Of a DNA stretch of 64,000 bases, positions 1-9,347 are shown piece after piece. The stretch spans positions 868,001-932,000 of the forward strand of contig NZ_JHZA01000001.1 in NCBI RefSeq assembly GCF_000621165.1, read 5' to 3'. Positions within the stretch are counted from its first letter, which is position 1, and every line of letters starts with the position of its first letter. The notes below the pieces were generated by a model. The model saw nothing but the letters and a program-made list of their open reading frames with translations, was not told the origin of the DNA and made no database searches. This DNA is from Enterovibrio calviensis DSM 14347 (GTDB taxonomy: Bacteria > Pseudomonadota > Gammaproteobacteria > Enterobacterales > Vibrionaceae). The position numbers and the translations under genes are program-made.

Positions 1-1643
1 AGCGTTTGCTTGAAGGTTTTGCGTTCCTAACAGGGAGACTTCGTCAGAAAGTCGAAGACGAATTTCCTGAGTTAACCCATTCTATTATCAACATGCTATG
101 GCCCAATTACCTTCGCCCTGTGCCAAGTATTAGCATTGTTCAATTTTCACCCGATGAAAAAGCGCTGACTTACGCTCAAACCATTGAAAAGGGCACTCAA
201 CTAGATGCCAACCCGGTATTTGGCACAGTGTGTCATTTTAGAACTTGCCGTGATGTGAGCATTTATCCACTTCGTCGTAATTCCGTCAGCACGGTTCACA
301 CCCGCGAAGCATCTTTGGTAGATGTGGATCTCGGTATCTTGGGCGATCAAAATGTGGGTCAAATTGGCCTTAAGTCATTGAGATTCTTTTTGAGCGGCGA
401 CACATACAGCGCTGAAATGCTGTACTTGTGGCTCAGTCATTACCTTGAAAAAGTGGAAGTGGTTGTTGGTGATAAAGTGGTCACATTACCAAAGAACTGC
501 TTTAGAGCTGTTGGTTTTGATGGTGATGATGCCATTCTCCCATACCCCAAAAATGTTTACGAAGGGTACAGGATTTTACAAGAGTATTTGTCGTTCCCTG
601 AAGCATTCCTCTTTTTTGATGTGACAGATCTCGGGCGCTATGTGCCTGCCGATGTCACAGGAAAATTCACGCTGCGTTTTAGTTTTTCTAAGACCTTGCC
701 ACCCGATGTCAGGGTGAAAGATGAAACGTTTGAGCTAAATTGTACGCCAGTTATCAACCTGTTTGAGCATGATGCTGATCCCATTGATCTCAATGGTAAA
801 AGTGCAGAGTACAAAATCACGCCATCGAGCCGCTACGCTGCGCATTACGAAATATTCAGTGTGGATACCGTTCAGGGGTGGCAAGAAAACAACGTTGGGC
901 GCATTCGCGGTCAAATCCGAACGTATACGCCGTTTGAGAGCTTCCAACATGAGATTGAACGCGCGAGAGATCGCAAAGCGCTGTATTACCGAGTTCGTGT
1001 CAAAGACAGTATTCATAACGACGGTTTTGACCACCACATTTCGTTTGTTCGAAGTGACGAAACAGAGTGCACTGGATTCAGTGAAGCCATTTCTCTCTCG
1101 TTAACATGCACCAACCGACAATTACCGGTTGAGTTGGGCAAGGGCGATATTTGTGTGCCCACAGATTCGTCGCCAGCATATGCAAGTTTCAGCAATTTAA
1201 CCGAGCCCACGGCACCTATGCGTCCCATGCTGGACGGTACATTGCTATGGACGCTGATCTCTAATCTATCGCTCAATTATTTGTCATTGCTTTCAAAAGA
1301 CGCGTTGTCTTCGGTGTTGCGCGCTTATGACTTTCGTGCCCTTGTCGATAGGCAAGCCGAGCGCGTATCTCGTCACCGCTTAGATGGCATTGTTGAGATC
1401 AATTCATCTCCAATTGAAAAGCTCATTCGTGGCTTACCGGTGAGGGGATTAAGGTCAGAAATCACCTTGTCTCAGGCCTCTTTTGGCTCTGAGGGTGAGC
1501 TTTATATTTTCGGCACCGTGCTCAGCCGTTTCTTCTCGCTCTACGCCAGCATTAACTCGTTTCACGAACTTGTCGTGATAAATGCAGATAACCAGGAAAG
1601 GTATACATGGGGTCTACAAAACGGACAACAGCCACTGATTTAG
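1..1643 (+). CDS. tssF: TssF (VasA), T6SS baseplate wedge protein, 5'-truncated by window edge
   Basis: The reading frame is open from base 3 (codons reading R-L-L-E-G-F) and no start is visible, so the N-terminus lies upstream. The 546 residues present contain the signature TssF opening LEGFAFLTGRL followed by LNMLWPNYLRPVPS-like text (here INMLWPNYLRPVPS), which in the family sits some tens of residues from the start. TssF forms the T6SS baseplate wedge with TssE, TssG and TssK, and docks on the TssJLM membrane complex. The stop at 1641-1643 overlaps tssG by 37 bases. An internal TTG at base 6 could be taken for a start, but family length and the conserved upstream residues argue against it. 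Function by family resemblance; very secure. Confidence 0.96.
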   Translation, partial: RLLEGFAFLTGRLRQKVEDEFPELTHSIINMLWPNYLRPVPSISIVQFSPDEKALTYAQTIEKGTQLDANPVFGTVCHFRTCRDVSIYPLRRNSVSTVHTREASLVDVDLGILGDQNVGQIGLKSLRFFLSGDTYSAEMLYLWLSHYLEKVEVVVGDKVVTLPKNCFRAVGFDGDDAILPYPKNVYEGYRILQEYLSFPEAFLFFDVTDLGRYVPADVTGKFTLRFSFSKTLPPDVRVKDETFELNCTPVINLFEHDADPIDLNGKSAEYKITPSSRYAAHYEIFSVDTVQGWQENNVGRIRGQIRTYTPFESFQHEIERARDRKALYYRVRVKDSIHNDGFDHHISFVRSDETECTGFSEAISLSLTCTNRQLPVELGKGDICVPTDSSPAYASFSNLTEPTAPMRPMLDGTLLWTLISNLSLNYLSLLSKDALSSVLRAYDFRALVDRQAERVSRHRLDGIVEINSSPIEKLIRGLPVRGLRSEITLSQASFGSEGELYIFGTVLSRFFSLYASINSFHELVVINADNQERYTWGLQNGQQPLI

Positions 1644-2650
1644 AGGCTTCCGTTGCTCCCGGTGTATCTGACGATATGGGGAGCGACAATTTCGATAGTT
1701 TGCTGCCCAAAAATGTGCGCGGCTACAACTTTTATCAGTTAGTGGAATTGCTGCATAACATTGGCGAACTCGATCCAGAGGATGAGGTATCGACATCAAG
1801 CAAGATTCTGTTTGGTGCTAATCCAGGCTTGGGGTTTGCAGCCAGTGATGTTTCCGCTCTTGATGCGGTAGAAGGCGACCGCTTGCGTCTTGAAACCACG
1901 TTCTTTGGAATGAGCGGCGCACAGTCTCCACTGCCGGGTTTTTTCATTGAAGACATCCTGACAGAAAGTGAGGAAACGGGTCTAAGAAAACCGTTTTTGG
2001 ATTTCTTCAATCACCGCCTATTGACGTTGGTTTATCAAGTTTGGCGTAAATACCGTTACTACATTCGTTTCCGCGAAGGCGCGACGGATGCCTTTTCCGC
2101 GCAGCTTTTTGCGTTGGTGGGTTTGGCTGATGAAAACCTGCGGGGCGAGACACCCATCAACTGGTGCAAGATGCTTTCTTACGCTGGTGTATTGGCGGGA
2201 AGAAGTCGTTCACCACAGGTAGTAGCAGGCATCATCGCACACTGTTTCGATCTGGAAGATGTCTCTATTCGTCAATGGGAATTGCGCCACGTTGACATAC
2301 CAGAAGAACAAAAAATGCGCTTGGGCATGGCCAATGCAGCTATCGGCATGAACTCTGTGATTGGGAGCAAAGTGGGTGACAGAAGCGGGAAGTTTGTCAT
2401 TTGCATAAACGGTCTCACTCAAGCTCGTTTTCGCGATTTCTTGCCATCAGGTAAAGAATACCTGCCGCTTATCACGCTTGTAGAGTTTGTGCTGCGCGAA
2501 CAAATGGCATTCGACTTAGAGCTTGGCATCAAACATGACGAAGCCCCACCCATGCAACTTAGCCAAAGCAAGCCTGCATCATTAGGGTGGTCATCATTCA
2601 CGGGTGTGACTGATAAGCCTCGTATCGTGCGTATCCAAATTAGGCAATAG
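1607..2650 (+). CDS. tssG: TssG (VasB), T6SS baseplate wedge protein
   Basis: A 347-residue protein of the usual TssG size, with the family's early segment around residues 35-55 (VRGYNFYQLVELLH) and the FFGMSGAQSPLP motif near residue 100. TssG pairs two TssF chains in each baseplate wedge. The ATG at 1607 sits inside the 3' end of tssF, preceded by an AGGAAAG ribosome site at about 1595, so translation is probably coupled. Nothing looks broken. Order tssF-tssG-tagH is the one seen in the V. cholerae main T6SS cluster. Confidence 0.95.
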   Translation: MGSTKRTTATDLEASVAPGVSDDMGSDNFDSLLPKNVRGYNFYQLVELLHNIGELDPEDEVSTSSKILFGANPGLGFAASDVSALDAVEGDRLRLETTFFGMSGAQSPLPGFFIEDILTESEETGLRKPFLDFFNHRLLTLVYQVWRKYRYYIRFREGATDAFSAQLFALVGLADENLRGETPINWCKMLSYAGVLAGRSRSPQVVAGIIAHCFDLEDVSIRQWELRHVDIPEEQKMRLGMANAAIGMNSVIGSKVGDRSGKFVICINGLTQARFRDFLPSGKEYLPLITLVEFVLREQMAFDLELGIKHDEAPPMQLSQSKPASLGWSSFTGVTDKPRIVRIQIRQ

Positions 2651-2658
2651 AGGGAACT

Positions 2659-4113
2659 ATGTCACAACACTATTCGGACACGGAAAGTGAGCGTCAAGAA
2701 GCGCGTTTACAAGCGACGTTTGTTGTCACCAACACTCAACATCTTGAGGCGGGATTGTCAGCCTCACACACCTTTTCTCAAAGTGGTGGAACGCTAGGTG
2801 CGAGTCCTTCAGATGATTGGCACCTTCGTGACCGTGAAGGCCGCGTGTTTTCGCATCACGCCGAGATTGTTGAGGTGGATGGTCAATTGTGTTTGTTGGA
2901 TGCCCGTGGTGCAAGCTACATGAATGGGGCCACCATGCCCGTTGGCGCAAGAAGATCTGTACGTTTGAATGACAACGACATGGTTCTGATTGGGCCTTAT
3001 GAAATCCGTATCCATCTGACAGAAGAAGGCATGGCCGTTGGGCAGCACGGCTTGGAGAATGTGTTCTTACATCAGCATCGAGCAGAAGACATTGGCTCAG
3101 ATTTAGATAGCGATGACGATGAGATGCTAGAAGATGATGTCATCGATGATCCGCTCGCTGCGTTAGATGCCATAAAAGTGTCTAACTCGCCAACTTTCGA
3201 CCCTTTGGATGATCACACTGAATCACCAACCCCTAACCAAGAACGCGAAGATTATTTGCTCGCTCGTGACAAGGAATGGCATGGAAGTGAAAAAACTGTT
3301 CACGCCGACAGCGAATATGAAATGAGTTCTGCCATCACTTTGAAAAAGACTTTAAACAACGAGGATTCCCTAATGGATGACAAAACACTTGAGCGCCTAG
3401 AACGAGAAGTCGGGCAAGACTACGCAAAGCAGGACGCCGCGGAACAGGTTCATGGTGAGCAAGCGTTTTCTGGTTATTCAGGTAGTGATTACAGCGCAAA
3501 TGTTTCTGCAGATGACACAAACCACTTGGTGGTTGGCCCCATGTTAAGAGGCTTAGGTGCACAAGCAGGAAACACGAACAATATGGCGGAGATGCAGGCG
3601 CTGTCAGAAGAGCTAGGAGCGTCACTTCAAGCAGCGGTTCGTGGTTTGTTGGAATTGCACGGTCAAGTGCAAGAAAGCCGCTATGGCGTGATGAACAAAA
3701 ACTTACAGCCGATTGAAGACAACCCGCTTCGCCTTGGTCTCCCATACCAAGAAACCGTTGAAACTATGTTCGACCGTGACCGCAGTGCTGTGCATTTGTC
3801 TGCGCCGTCGGCCATCAGCGAAAGCTTGACCAATGTGCGTCATCACAATGAAGCGGTTCAAATCGCCACTATCGAGGCACTAGGTCAAATTCTTCGTGCA
3901 TTCTCACCAGACGTCCTCATGCGTCGATTCAGTGCTTATCGTCGTCCTGGACAAGTTACCCCAGAGTCTGCAGATGCATGGGCGTGGAACATGTACAAAA
4001 GCTATTACAACGAGTTGACGTCAGACCGACAGAAAGGCTTTGAGAAACTGTTCTGGGAAGTGTTCGACCAAGCTTACGACCGCAAGCTTCGTGAGAAGCA
4101 GTTGGAGGTCTAA
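2659..4113 (+). CDS. tagH: TagH (Fha, VasC), FHA-domain T6SS accessory protein
   Basis: 484 residues. The N-terminal 120 residues form a forkhead-associated fold, with SHHAEI (65-70) and MNG (88-90) at the places where FHA domains carry S-x-x-H and N-G. The middle (about 145-310) is acidic and Asp/Glu/Ser-rich, probably disordered. The C-terminal 170 residues contain LGxPYQETVETMF and a SADAWAWNMYKSYYNEL-like block typical of T6SS FHA proteins. In other bacteria Fha acts in post-translational T6SS assembly by binding phosphothreonine. The usual G-R pair before the first FHA strand is replaced by G47-A48, losing the phosphate-contacting Arg, so phosphopeptide binding is uncertain. Lies 8 bases after tssG and 4 before tssJ. 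Confidence 0.93.
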   Translation: MSQHYSDTESERQEARLQATFVVTNTQHLEAGLSASHTFSQSGGTLGASPSDDWHLRDREGRVFSHHAEIVEVDGQLCLLDARGASYMNGATMPVGARRSVRLNDNDMVLIGPYEIRIHLTEEGMAVGQHGLENVFLHQHRAEDIGSDLDSDDDEMLEDDVIDDPLAALDAIKVSNSPTFDPLDDHTESPTPNQEREDYLLARDKEWHGSEKTVHADSEYEMSSAITLKKTLNNEDSLMDDKTLERLEREVGQDYAKQDAAEQVHGEQAFSGYSGSDYSANVSADDTNHLVVGPMLRGLGAQAGNTNNMAEMQALSEELGASLQAAVRGLLELHGQVQESRYGVMNKNLQPIEDNPLRLGLPYQETVETMFDRDRSAVHLSAPSAISESLTNVRHHNEAVQIATIEALGQILRAFSPDVLMRRFSAYRRPGQVTPESADAWAWNMYKSYYNELTSDRQKGFEKLFWEVFDQAYDRKLREKQLEV

Positions 4114-4117
4114 CGTG

Positions 4118-4585
4118 ATGTTACGTCTGATTGCCTTACTGGTCTTGCTGCAACTTGCGGGTTGTGCGGGATCAGATCTCCCACAAGATCAACCGACCAC
4201 GGTGACATTTAGCATTGTGGCGACAGGGAACGTAAACCCCAATATTAGTGGCGATGCAACGCCAGTTGAAGTGCAGGTATTTGAGCTAGAAGACGACTCC
4301 ATGTTCTTGTCGTCAGGTTTTGAACAATTGGAGGAAGATGCCAAAGCCGCACTTAAAAGCAACTACGTTGACCATCGAGATTATTCAATGGTTCCGGGCC
4401 AGTTCAAATTCGTCGATGAATTTGAGATTGAAGATGACACCCGCTACATCGCAACCATGGTGCGGTATTCCGACCCTGATGTCAGCGAGTGGAAGAAAGT
4501 CGTCAAGATCCTCCCGATAGGCAGGAAGTATCACCTGCTTTTCTTCATCGACACGAACGAAGTCAAACTCGATAAAGTGGAATAA
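4118..4585 (+). CDS. tssJ: TssJ (VasD), T6SS outer-membrane lipoprotein
   Basis: Start chosen at ATG 4118 (GTG 4115 is also possible): a GGAGG at 4104-4108 lies 9 bases upstream, and the protein then opens with a classic lipoprotein signal, MLRLIALLVLLQLAGC, lipobox LAGC with the acylated Cys at residue 16. Translation from further upstream would bury the signal peptide. The 155-residue protein is short and beta-rich, as expected of the transthyretin-like TssJ fold. TssJ anchors TssM to the outer membrane and begins assembly of the TssJLM channel. Two bases separate its stop from tssK. Confidence 0.93.
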   Translation: MLRLIALLVLLQLAGCAGSDLPQDQPTTVTFSIVATGNVNPNISGDATPVEVQVFELEDDSMFLSSGFEQLEEDAKAALKSNYVDHRDYSMVPGQFKFVDEFEIEDDTRYIATMVRYSDPDVSEWKKVVKILPIGRKYHLLFFIDTNEVKLDKVE

Positions 4586-4587
4586 AG

Positions 4588-5922
4588 ATGTCAGCGAGAA
4601 ACCGTGTTGTATGGAACGAAGGGCTGTTCGTTAAGCCACAGCATTTTCAACAGCAACAACGCAATATTGAATATGTGTTAGACGAAAGGATTTCGGCGGT
4701 GAGTCGGTATCTTTATGGCATTTCTGAAATGACGCTGAATGCGGAATACCTGAGTTTTGGCCGCATCGCGTTGGACAGCGCAACAGGTATTATGCCAGAC
4801 GGCACCGTGTTTCGAATTCCTCAGGAAGATATTCAACCTGAAGCGCTAGAAGTGGCGGACAGTTCGCTGGCAAATCAGATTGTTTACCTAGCAATCCCAC
4901 TGCGAAGCGATTCAATCACCGAGGTGAGTTGGCCAGAGGGCGCAGGCTCTGGGCGTTATGTCTCTACGAGCCAAGAAGTGCGAGATATTCACACCTTCCA
5001 AGGTGACATGGCGCCGATTGATGTCAGCCCTGTGAGCCTCCGTTTGATGTTGGAGAAAGAGGATCGCAGTGCGTACGCATCGATTGCGATTGCTCGTATT
5101 CTTGAAAAGCGTCCTGATGGCAGTGTGCTGTTAGATGAGAACTTTCTGCCTTGTCATATCAATGTCAGTGCGGTTTCAGCTTTGCATCGATTCATTGGTG
5201 AAATGGCGGGGCTCATGCGCGAGCGAGCCAAGAACATCTCGCAGCGAATTGGTGCGCCTAGCCAAGGTGGTGTCGCGGATGTCTCTGACTTCATGCTGTT
5301 GCAATCACTTAACCGTATGCAGCCCCAACTTCAGCACCTTTCTCGTTTACGCAGTTTGCACCCTGAGCGTCTTTATGAAGCCTTGTCGTCGATGTGTGGT
5401 GAGCTTGCTACGTTCACTGATGAAAGCCGTATGGCACCAGAGTTCGGTAGCTACCAACACGACATGCCAGTGGGTTCTTTCCGACCGGTAATGACCCGAC
5501 TACGTCAGTCGTTGAGCATTGTACTTGAGCCTAGAGCGGTATCTATTCAACTGCATCAACGTAAATACGGCCTCATGGTTGCTCCGCTTCAAGATCCATC
5601 CATGGTTCGTGATGCTGACTTTATCTTGGCCGTGCGTGCGCGCATGCCAATGGAAGAGTTACGCAAGTTGTTTGTTCAGCAAACCAAGGTCGCCTCAGTG
5701 GAGAAAATCCGCGAGCTCATTTCCCTTCAATTGCCGGGCATTCCTATCTCGCCATTACCAGTTGCACCGCGTCAGCTGCCTTATCACGCGGGTTACACCT
5801 ATTACCAATTAGACAAAACCAGCGCAGCGTGGGGCATGTTGACCAATGCGAGCGGTTTCGCCTTCCACGTCGCAGGGAACTTCCCAGATATCGACCTGCA
5901 GTTCTGGGCAATAAGGAGTTAA
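4588..5922 (+). CDS. tssK: TssK (VasE), T6SS baseplate-to-membrane connector
   Basis: 444 residues, the normal TssK length, with the family opening RNRVVWNEGLFVKPQHFQQQ at residues 4-23. TssK is structurally a relative of phage receptor-binding proteins. Its N-terminal shoulder binds TssF/TssG wedges and its C-terminal head binds TssL and TssM at the inner membrane. Wedged between tssJ and tssL with gaps of 2 and 3 bases, so co-translated with the membrane-complex genes it contacts. No anomalies seen. Confidence 0.96.
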   Translation: MSARNRVVWNEGLFVKPQHFQQQQRNIEYVLDERISAVSRYLYGISEMTLNAEYLSFGRIALDSATGIMPDGTVFRIPQEDIQPEALEVADSSLANQIVYLAIPLRSDSITEVSWPEGAGSGRYVSTSQEVRDIHTFQGDMAPIDVSPVSLRLMLEKEDRSAYASIAIARILEKRPDGSVLLDENFLPCHINVSAVSALHRFIGEMAGLMRERAKNISQRIGAPSQGGVADVSDFMLLQSLNRMQPQLQHLSRLRSLHPERLYEALSSMCGELATFTDESRMAPEFGSYQHDMPVGSFRPVMTRLRQSLSIVLEPRAVSIQLHQRKYGLMVAPLQDPSMVRDADFILAVRARMPMEELRKLFVQQTKVASVEKIRELISLQLPGIPISPLPVAPRQLPYHAGYTYYQLDKTSAAWGMLTNASGFAFHVAGNFPDIDLQFWAIRS

Positions 5923-5925
5923 GTC

Positions 5926-6717
5926 ATGGCTGAAATGTATATCGATACGCCCGATCGCGAACGCCACTATGACCATCTTTTGTTTGATGAAGCTGCGAAC
6001 ATCGACGCTGATCAGGATTACTGGTTCAAGCTACGCGGCGACAATATCAACCCACTGATTGATGCGGCAACGCCGTTACTGGGTATGGCGCTGAGGGTGA
6101 GAAAACTATCCGAATGTCACAACGTGGAAGTTATCTATAAACAAGCCGTCGAAGAAGTGAAAGCCATTGAAGTTGAATTGACGGAAAAGAACTACGACCA
6201 CGCGGTGATCCTTGCATACCGCTATGTGCTTTGTTCGTTTGTTGATGAAGCCATCATGAGCACCCCTTGGGGCGCAGACAGTGTGTGGGCTGAACACTCA
6301 TTGCTGACGCGCTTTCATAACGAAACATGGGGCGGTGAGAAAGTGTTCACCATCTTGTCGCGTTTGGAAAGTGAACCAGAACGATACAAGCCGCTACTTG
6401 AGTTCATTTTTCTGTGTCTGACACTTGGTTTCGAAGGCCGCTACAAGGTGATGGAAAAAGGCAGAGAAGAGTACGAGAAAGTCATCACCAAGCTTCATCA
6501 GCTTTTACGCCAGTTGGAAGACAACGAGCCTTTGTCGCTCACCAGTGCCGCCGACAATGTGGTTTCAACGAAATACCGTCTGAGTAAACAAATGCCAGTT
6601 TGGAGCATCTTCGCTGGCTTTGCGACTCTGCTGGTCGTGGTATTCATTGGCTATTCACTGGCGCTTAATAGCAAGACCTCTGGCGTACTTGCACAACTTA
6701 GTCAACTTCTTCAATAA
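5926..6717 (+). CDS. tssL: TssL (VasF, DotU/IcmH family), inner-membrane T6SS protein
   Basis: 263 residues. The cytoplasmic helical domain (about 30-200) is typical DotU/IcmH, including YRYVLCSFVDEAIMSTPWG at 98-116, and is followed by a single C-terminal membrane helix near 225-247. There is no OmpA-like peptidoglycan-binding extension, so this is the short TssL type, as in V. cholerae VasF. TssL dimerises and joins TssM and TssK at the inner membrane. Its stop is 11 bases before the clpV start. Confidence 0.95.
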   Translation: MAEMYIDTPDRERHYDHLLFDEAANIDADQDYWFKLRGDNINPLIDAATPLLGMALRVRKLSECHNVEVIYKQAVEEVKAIEVELTEKNYDHAVILAYRYVLCSFVDEAIMSTPWGADSVWAEHSLLTRFHNETWGGEKVFTILSRLESEPERYKPLLEFIFLCLTLGFEGRYKVMEKGREEYEKVITKLHQLLRQLEDNEPLSLTSAADNVVSTKYRLSKQMPVWSIFAGFATLLVVVFIGYSLALNSKTSGVLAQLSQLLQ

Positions 6718-6728
6718 CAGGTGAACCC

Positions 6729-9344
6729 GTGATTCGAATCGAACTTCACACGCTAATTGGCAAACTTAACCCGCAAACCAAACTGGCTTTAGAGCAAGCG
6801 GGCGCATTGAGCATTGAACGCCAGAATCCTGAAGTAACGACAGAGCATTTACTGTTCGCTCTCCTCGAAAACCCTCTGTGCGACGTGCGTATGTTGCTCA
6901 ATAGTGCAGAGATTGATCACAGCCATATTCGCCAATTAACGGGCGATGCCATTAGCAGAGAAATTGCCCACGAAAACACGCCGTCGTTTTCGCCACTGCT
7001 GGTGGAGTTGCTGCAAGACGCTTGGCTTTTGGGTTCGACAGAAATGGGGCATACCGAGATTCGTTCTGGGATTATTTTTCTCGCTGCGCTGATGCGCCCA
7101 GATCGTTACCTGCCGTTTAATGTGATCCGTCAGTTGGAATCCGTGAATCGCGAAACCGTGAAAAAGCACTTTGATCGCATTACCGAATCCTCTTCTGAAA
7201 CGGCGGTTAAATCCTCATCAAAATCAGGTAACGCCCCGATTGCTGCTGAAGCTGAAACCGCATTGGCGCGCTTTTGTACCAATTTCTCTGCCATGGCGAG
7301 AGAAGGCGAGCTAGATCCCGTGCTGTGCCGTGACGATGAAATCAACTTGATGATCGACATTCTCTGCCGTCGCCGCAAGAACAACCCGATCGTTGTGGGT
7401 GATGCGGGCGTGGGTAAAAGTGCCGTGGTTGAAGGGTTGGCGCAGCGCATTGTCGATGGAAACGTGCCTGAATCTCTGTTTGGTATTGACTTGATGTCTC
7501 TCGACTTGGGCTTACTACAAGCAGGTGCATCGGTGAAAGGCGAGTTCGAAAAGCGCCTCAAAGCGATCATTGATGAAGTAAAAACGTCCCCAACACCGAT
7601 CATTCTGTTTATCGATGAAGCCCACACCCTGATTGGTGCGGGTGCGCAAGAGGGCGGTGGTGATGCGGCTAACTTACTTAAACCCGCACTTGCCCGTGGC
7701 GAACTGAGAACAGTGGCAGCTACAACGTGGAAAGAATACAAAAAGTATTTTGAAAAAGATCCTGCTTTGAGCCGTCGTTTTCAGCTTGTGAAATTGGATG
7801 AGCCAAGCAGCGCGCAAGCGGTGGACATCATGCGTGGTCTGCATGGCGTTTATGAAAAAGCGCACAAGGTATTGATTAGCGACGACGCATTGGTCGCCGC
7901 CGCTGAACTTTCTGAGCGTTATGTATCAGGTAGACAATTGCCGGACAAAGCCATTGATGTGCTTGATACCGCCTGTGCCCGAATTGCAATTAACCTAACG
8001 TCGCCACCGCGCCGTCTGGCGGAACTTGAAACCAAAACCGTTCAGCGTCAGCGTCAAATTGATATGTTGAGCCGCCAAGCGCAACTCGGTTATGAAGTCG
8101 ATAACGAATTGCTCGCATCGCTTGAAGCCGACGAAGCCAATGACCTTAAAGAACAAGAATCCTTGCGCAGTGATTGGCAAGAGCAGAAAGAATTGGTGCA
8201 TGAAATTGTTGAAAAACGTCAGCAGATTCTGGCTGTGCCAACCGACGAAGAAGAAGCGCTGACCGAAGAACAACGCGATGATATTCGCACATCGTTGCAA
8301 GCCCTTTACCGCGAGCTTGATGCGATCCCACACAACCACCGTTTGGTTCATCCTCATGTTGATGCACAGCAAGTCGCAGAAGTGATTGGTGATTGGACGG
8401 GGGTTCCCGTCGATCAAATGAATACGGACGAGCTTAGCCGCATTACCCATTTACCTGATCTGCTTGGCGCTCAAATCAAAGGCCAAGATGTCGCACTCAA
8501 ATGTATTCACCGTCATTTGCTGACAGCGCGAGCAGATCTGCGTCGCCCTGGCCGACCTAAAGGTGCATTTTTGCTGGTGGGCCCAAGTGGCGTCGGTAAA
8601 ACCGAAACCGTGGTGCAACTGGCTGAGATGCTGTATGGCGGTAAGCAGTTTTTGACCACTATCAACATGTCCGAGTACCAAGAAAAGCACACAGTATCGC
8701 GCTTGATTGGCTCTCCACCAGGGTATGTCGGTTATGGCGAGGGTGGCATTCTAACCGAAGCCATTCGCAAAATGCCTTACTCGATTGTGTTGCTCGATGA
8801 AGTCGAAAAAGCACACCCAGAAGTGCTTAACCTGTTCTATCAAGCGTTTGATAAAGGTGAGCTGGCTGACGGTGAAGGGCGCGTGATTGATTGTCAAAAT
8901 GTCGTATTTTTCCTCACGTCGAACTTGGGTTATCAGACCATCGTTGATTTCGCGGAGCAACCGGACGTCCTTGAAGAGCAGTTGTACCCAGAACTCGCAG
9001 CGTTCTTTAAGCCGGCACTCCTCGCTCGCATGGAAATCGTGCCGTACTTGCCACTCAACGGCGACACCTTGCATGCCATTATCAAAGGCAAGCTTCAGCG
9101 TTTGGTCAAGGTGTTCGAGCAGCGATACAAAGCCGAAACGGATATTGATGACGCACTGATTGGTGAAATCCAGCGCCGAGCAACCCGTGCAGAAAATGGT
9201 GCACGTATGCTTGAAGCCATTATTGAAGGTCAATTGCTTCCTCCTGTGTCTTTGGCACTGCTCAATAAGCTGGCGGCGCGTGAGCCCGTTCAATGTGTTC
9301 GCTTGACGGCAGAAGACGGCGAATTCGTTAGCGAGGTCATTTAA
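6729..9344 (+). CDS. clpV: TssH/ClpV, AAA+ ATPase that recycles the contracted T6SS sheath
   Basis: 871 residues beginning at a GTG codon (6729), with CAGGTG a few bases upstream as a modest ribosome site. Domains in order: Clp-N repeat (about 1-150), AAA1 with Walker A GDAGVGKS at 224-231 and Walker B ending D296-E297, a coiled middle domain (about 400-520), and AAA2 with GPSGVGKT at 618-625. Both ATPase sites look intact. ClpV hexamers bind the N-terminus of TssC in contracted sheaths and unfold it for reuse. Its place between tssL and the sigma54 activator gene distinguishes it from housekeeping ClpB. Confidence 0.96.
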   Translation: MIRIELHTLIGKLNPQTKLALEQAGALSIERQNPEVTTEHLLFALLENPLCDVRMLLNSAEIDHSHIRQLTGDAISREIAHENTPSFSPLLVELLQDAWLLGSTEMGHTEIRSGIIFLAALMRPDRYLPFNVIRQLESVNRETVKKHFDRITESSSETAVKSSSKSGNAPIAAEAETALARFCTNFSAMAREGELDPVLCRDDEINLMIDILCRRRKNNPIVVGDAGVGKSAVVEGLAQRIVDGNVPESLFGIDLMSLDLGLLQAGASVKGEFEKRLKAIIDEVKTSPTPIILFIDEAHTLIGAGAQEGGGDAANLLKPALARGELRTVAATTWKEYKKYFEKDPALSRRFQLVKLDEPSSAQAVDIMRGLHGVYEKAHKVLISDDALVAAAELSERYVSGRQLPDKAIDVLDTACARIAINLTSPPRRLAELETKTVQRQRQIDMLSRQAQLGYEVDNELLASLEADEANDLKEQESLRSDWQEQKELVHEIVEKRQQILAVPTDEEEALTEEQRDDIRTSLQALYRELDAIPHNHRLVHPHVDAQQVAEVIGDWTGVPVDQMNTDELSRITHLPDLLGAQIKGQDVALKCIHRHLLTARADLRRPGRPKGAFLLVGPSGVGKTETVVQLAEMLYGGKQFLTTINMSEYQEKHTVSRLIGSPPGYVGYGEGGILTEAIRKMPYSIVLLDEVEKAHPEVLNLFYQAFDKGELADGEGRVIDCQNVVFFLTSNLGYQTIVDFAEQPDVLEEQLYPELAAFFKPALLARMEIVPYLPLNGDTLHAIIKGKLQRLVKVFEQRYKAETDIDDALIGEIQRRATRAENGARMLEAIIEGQLLPPVSLALLNKLAAREPVQCVRLTAEDGEFVSEVI

Positions 9345-9347
9345 ACG

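Noticed and set aside
7130-7741. 203-codon open frame on the - strand inside clpV
   Set aside because: Same reason; low-complexity Ser/Pro/Arg-rich translation typical of antisense frames.
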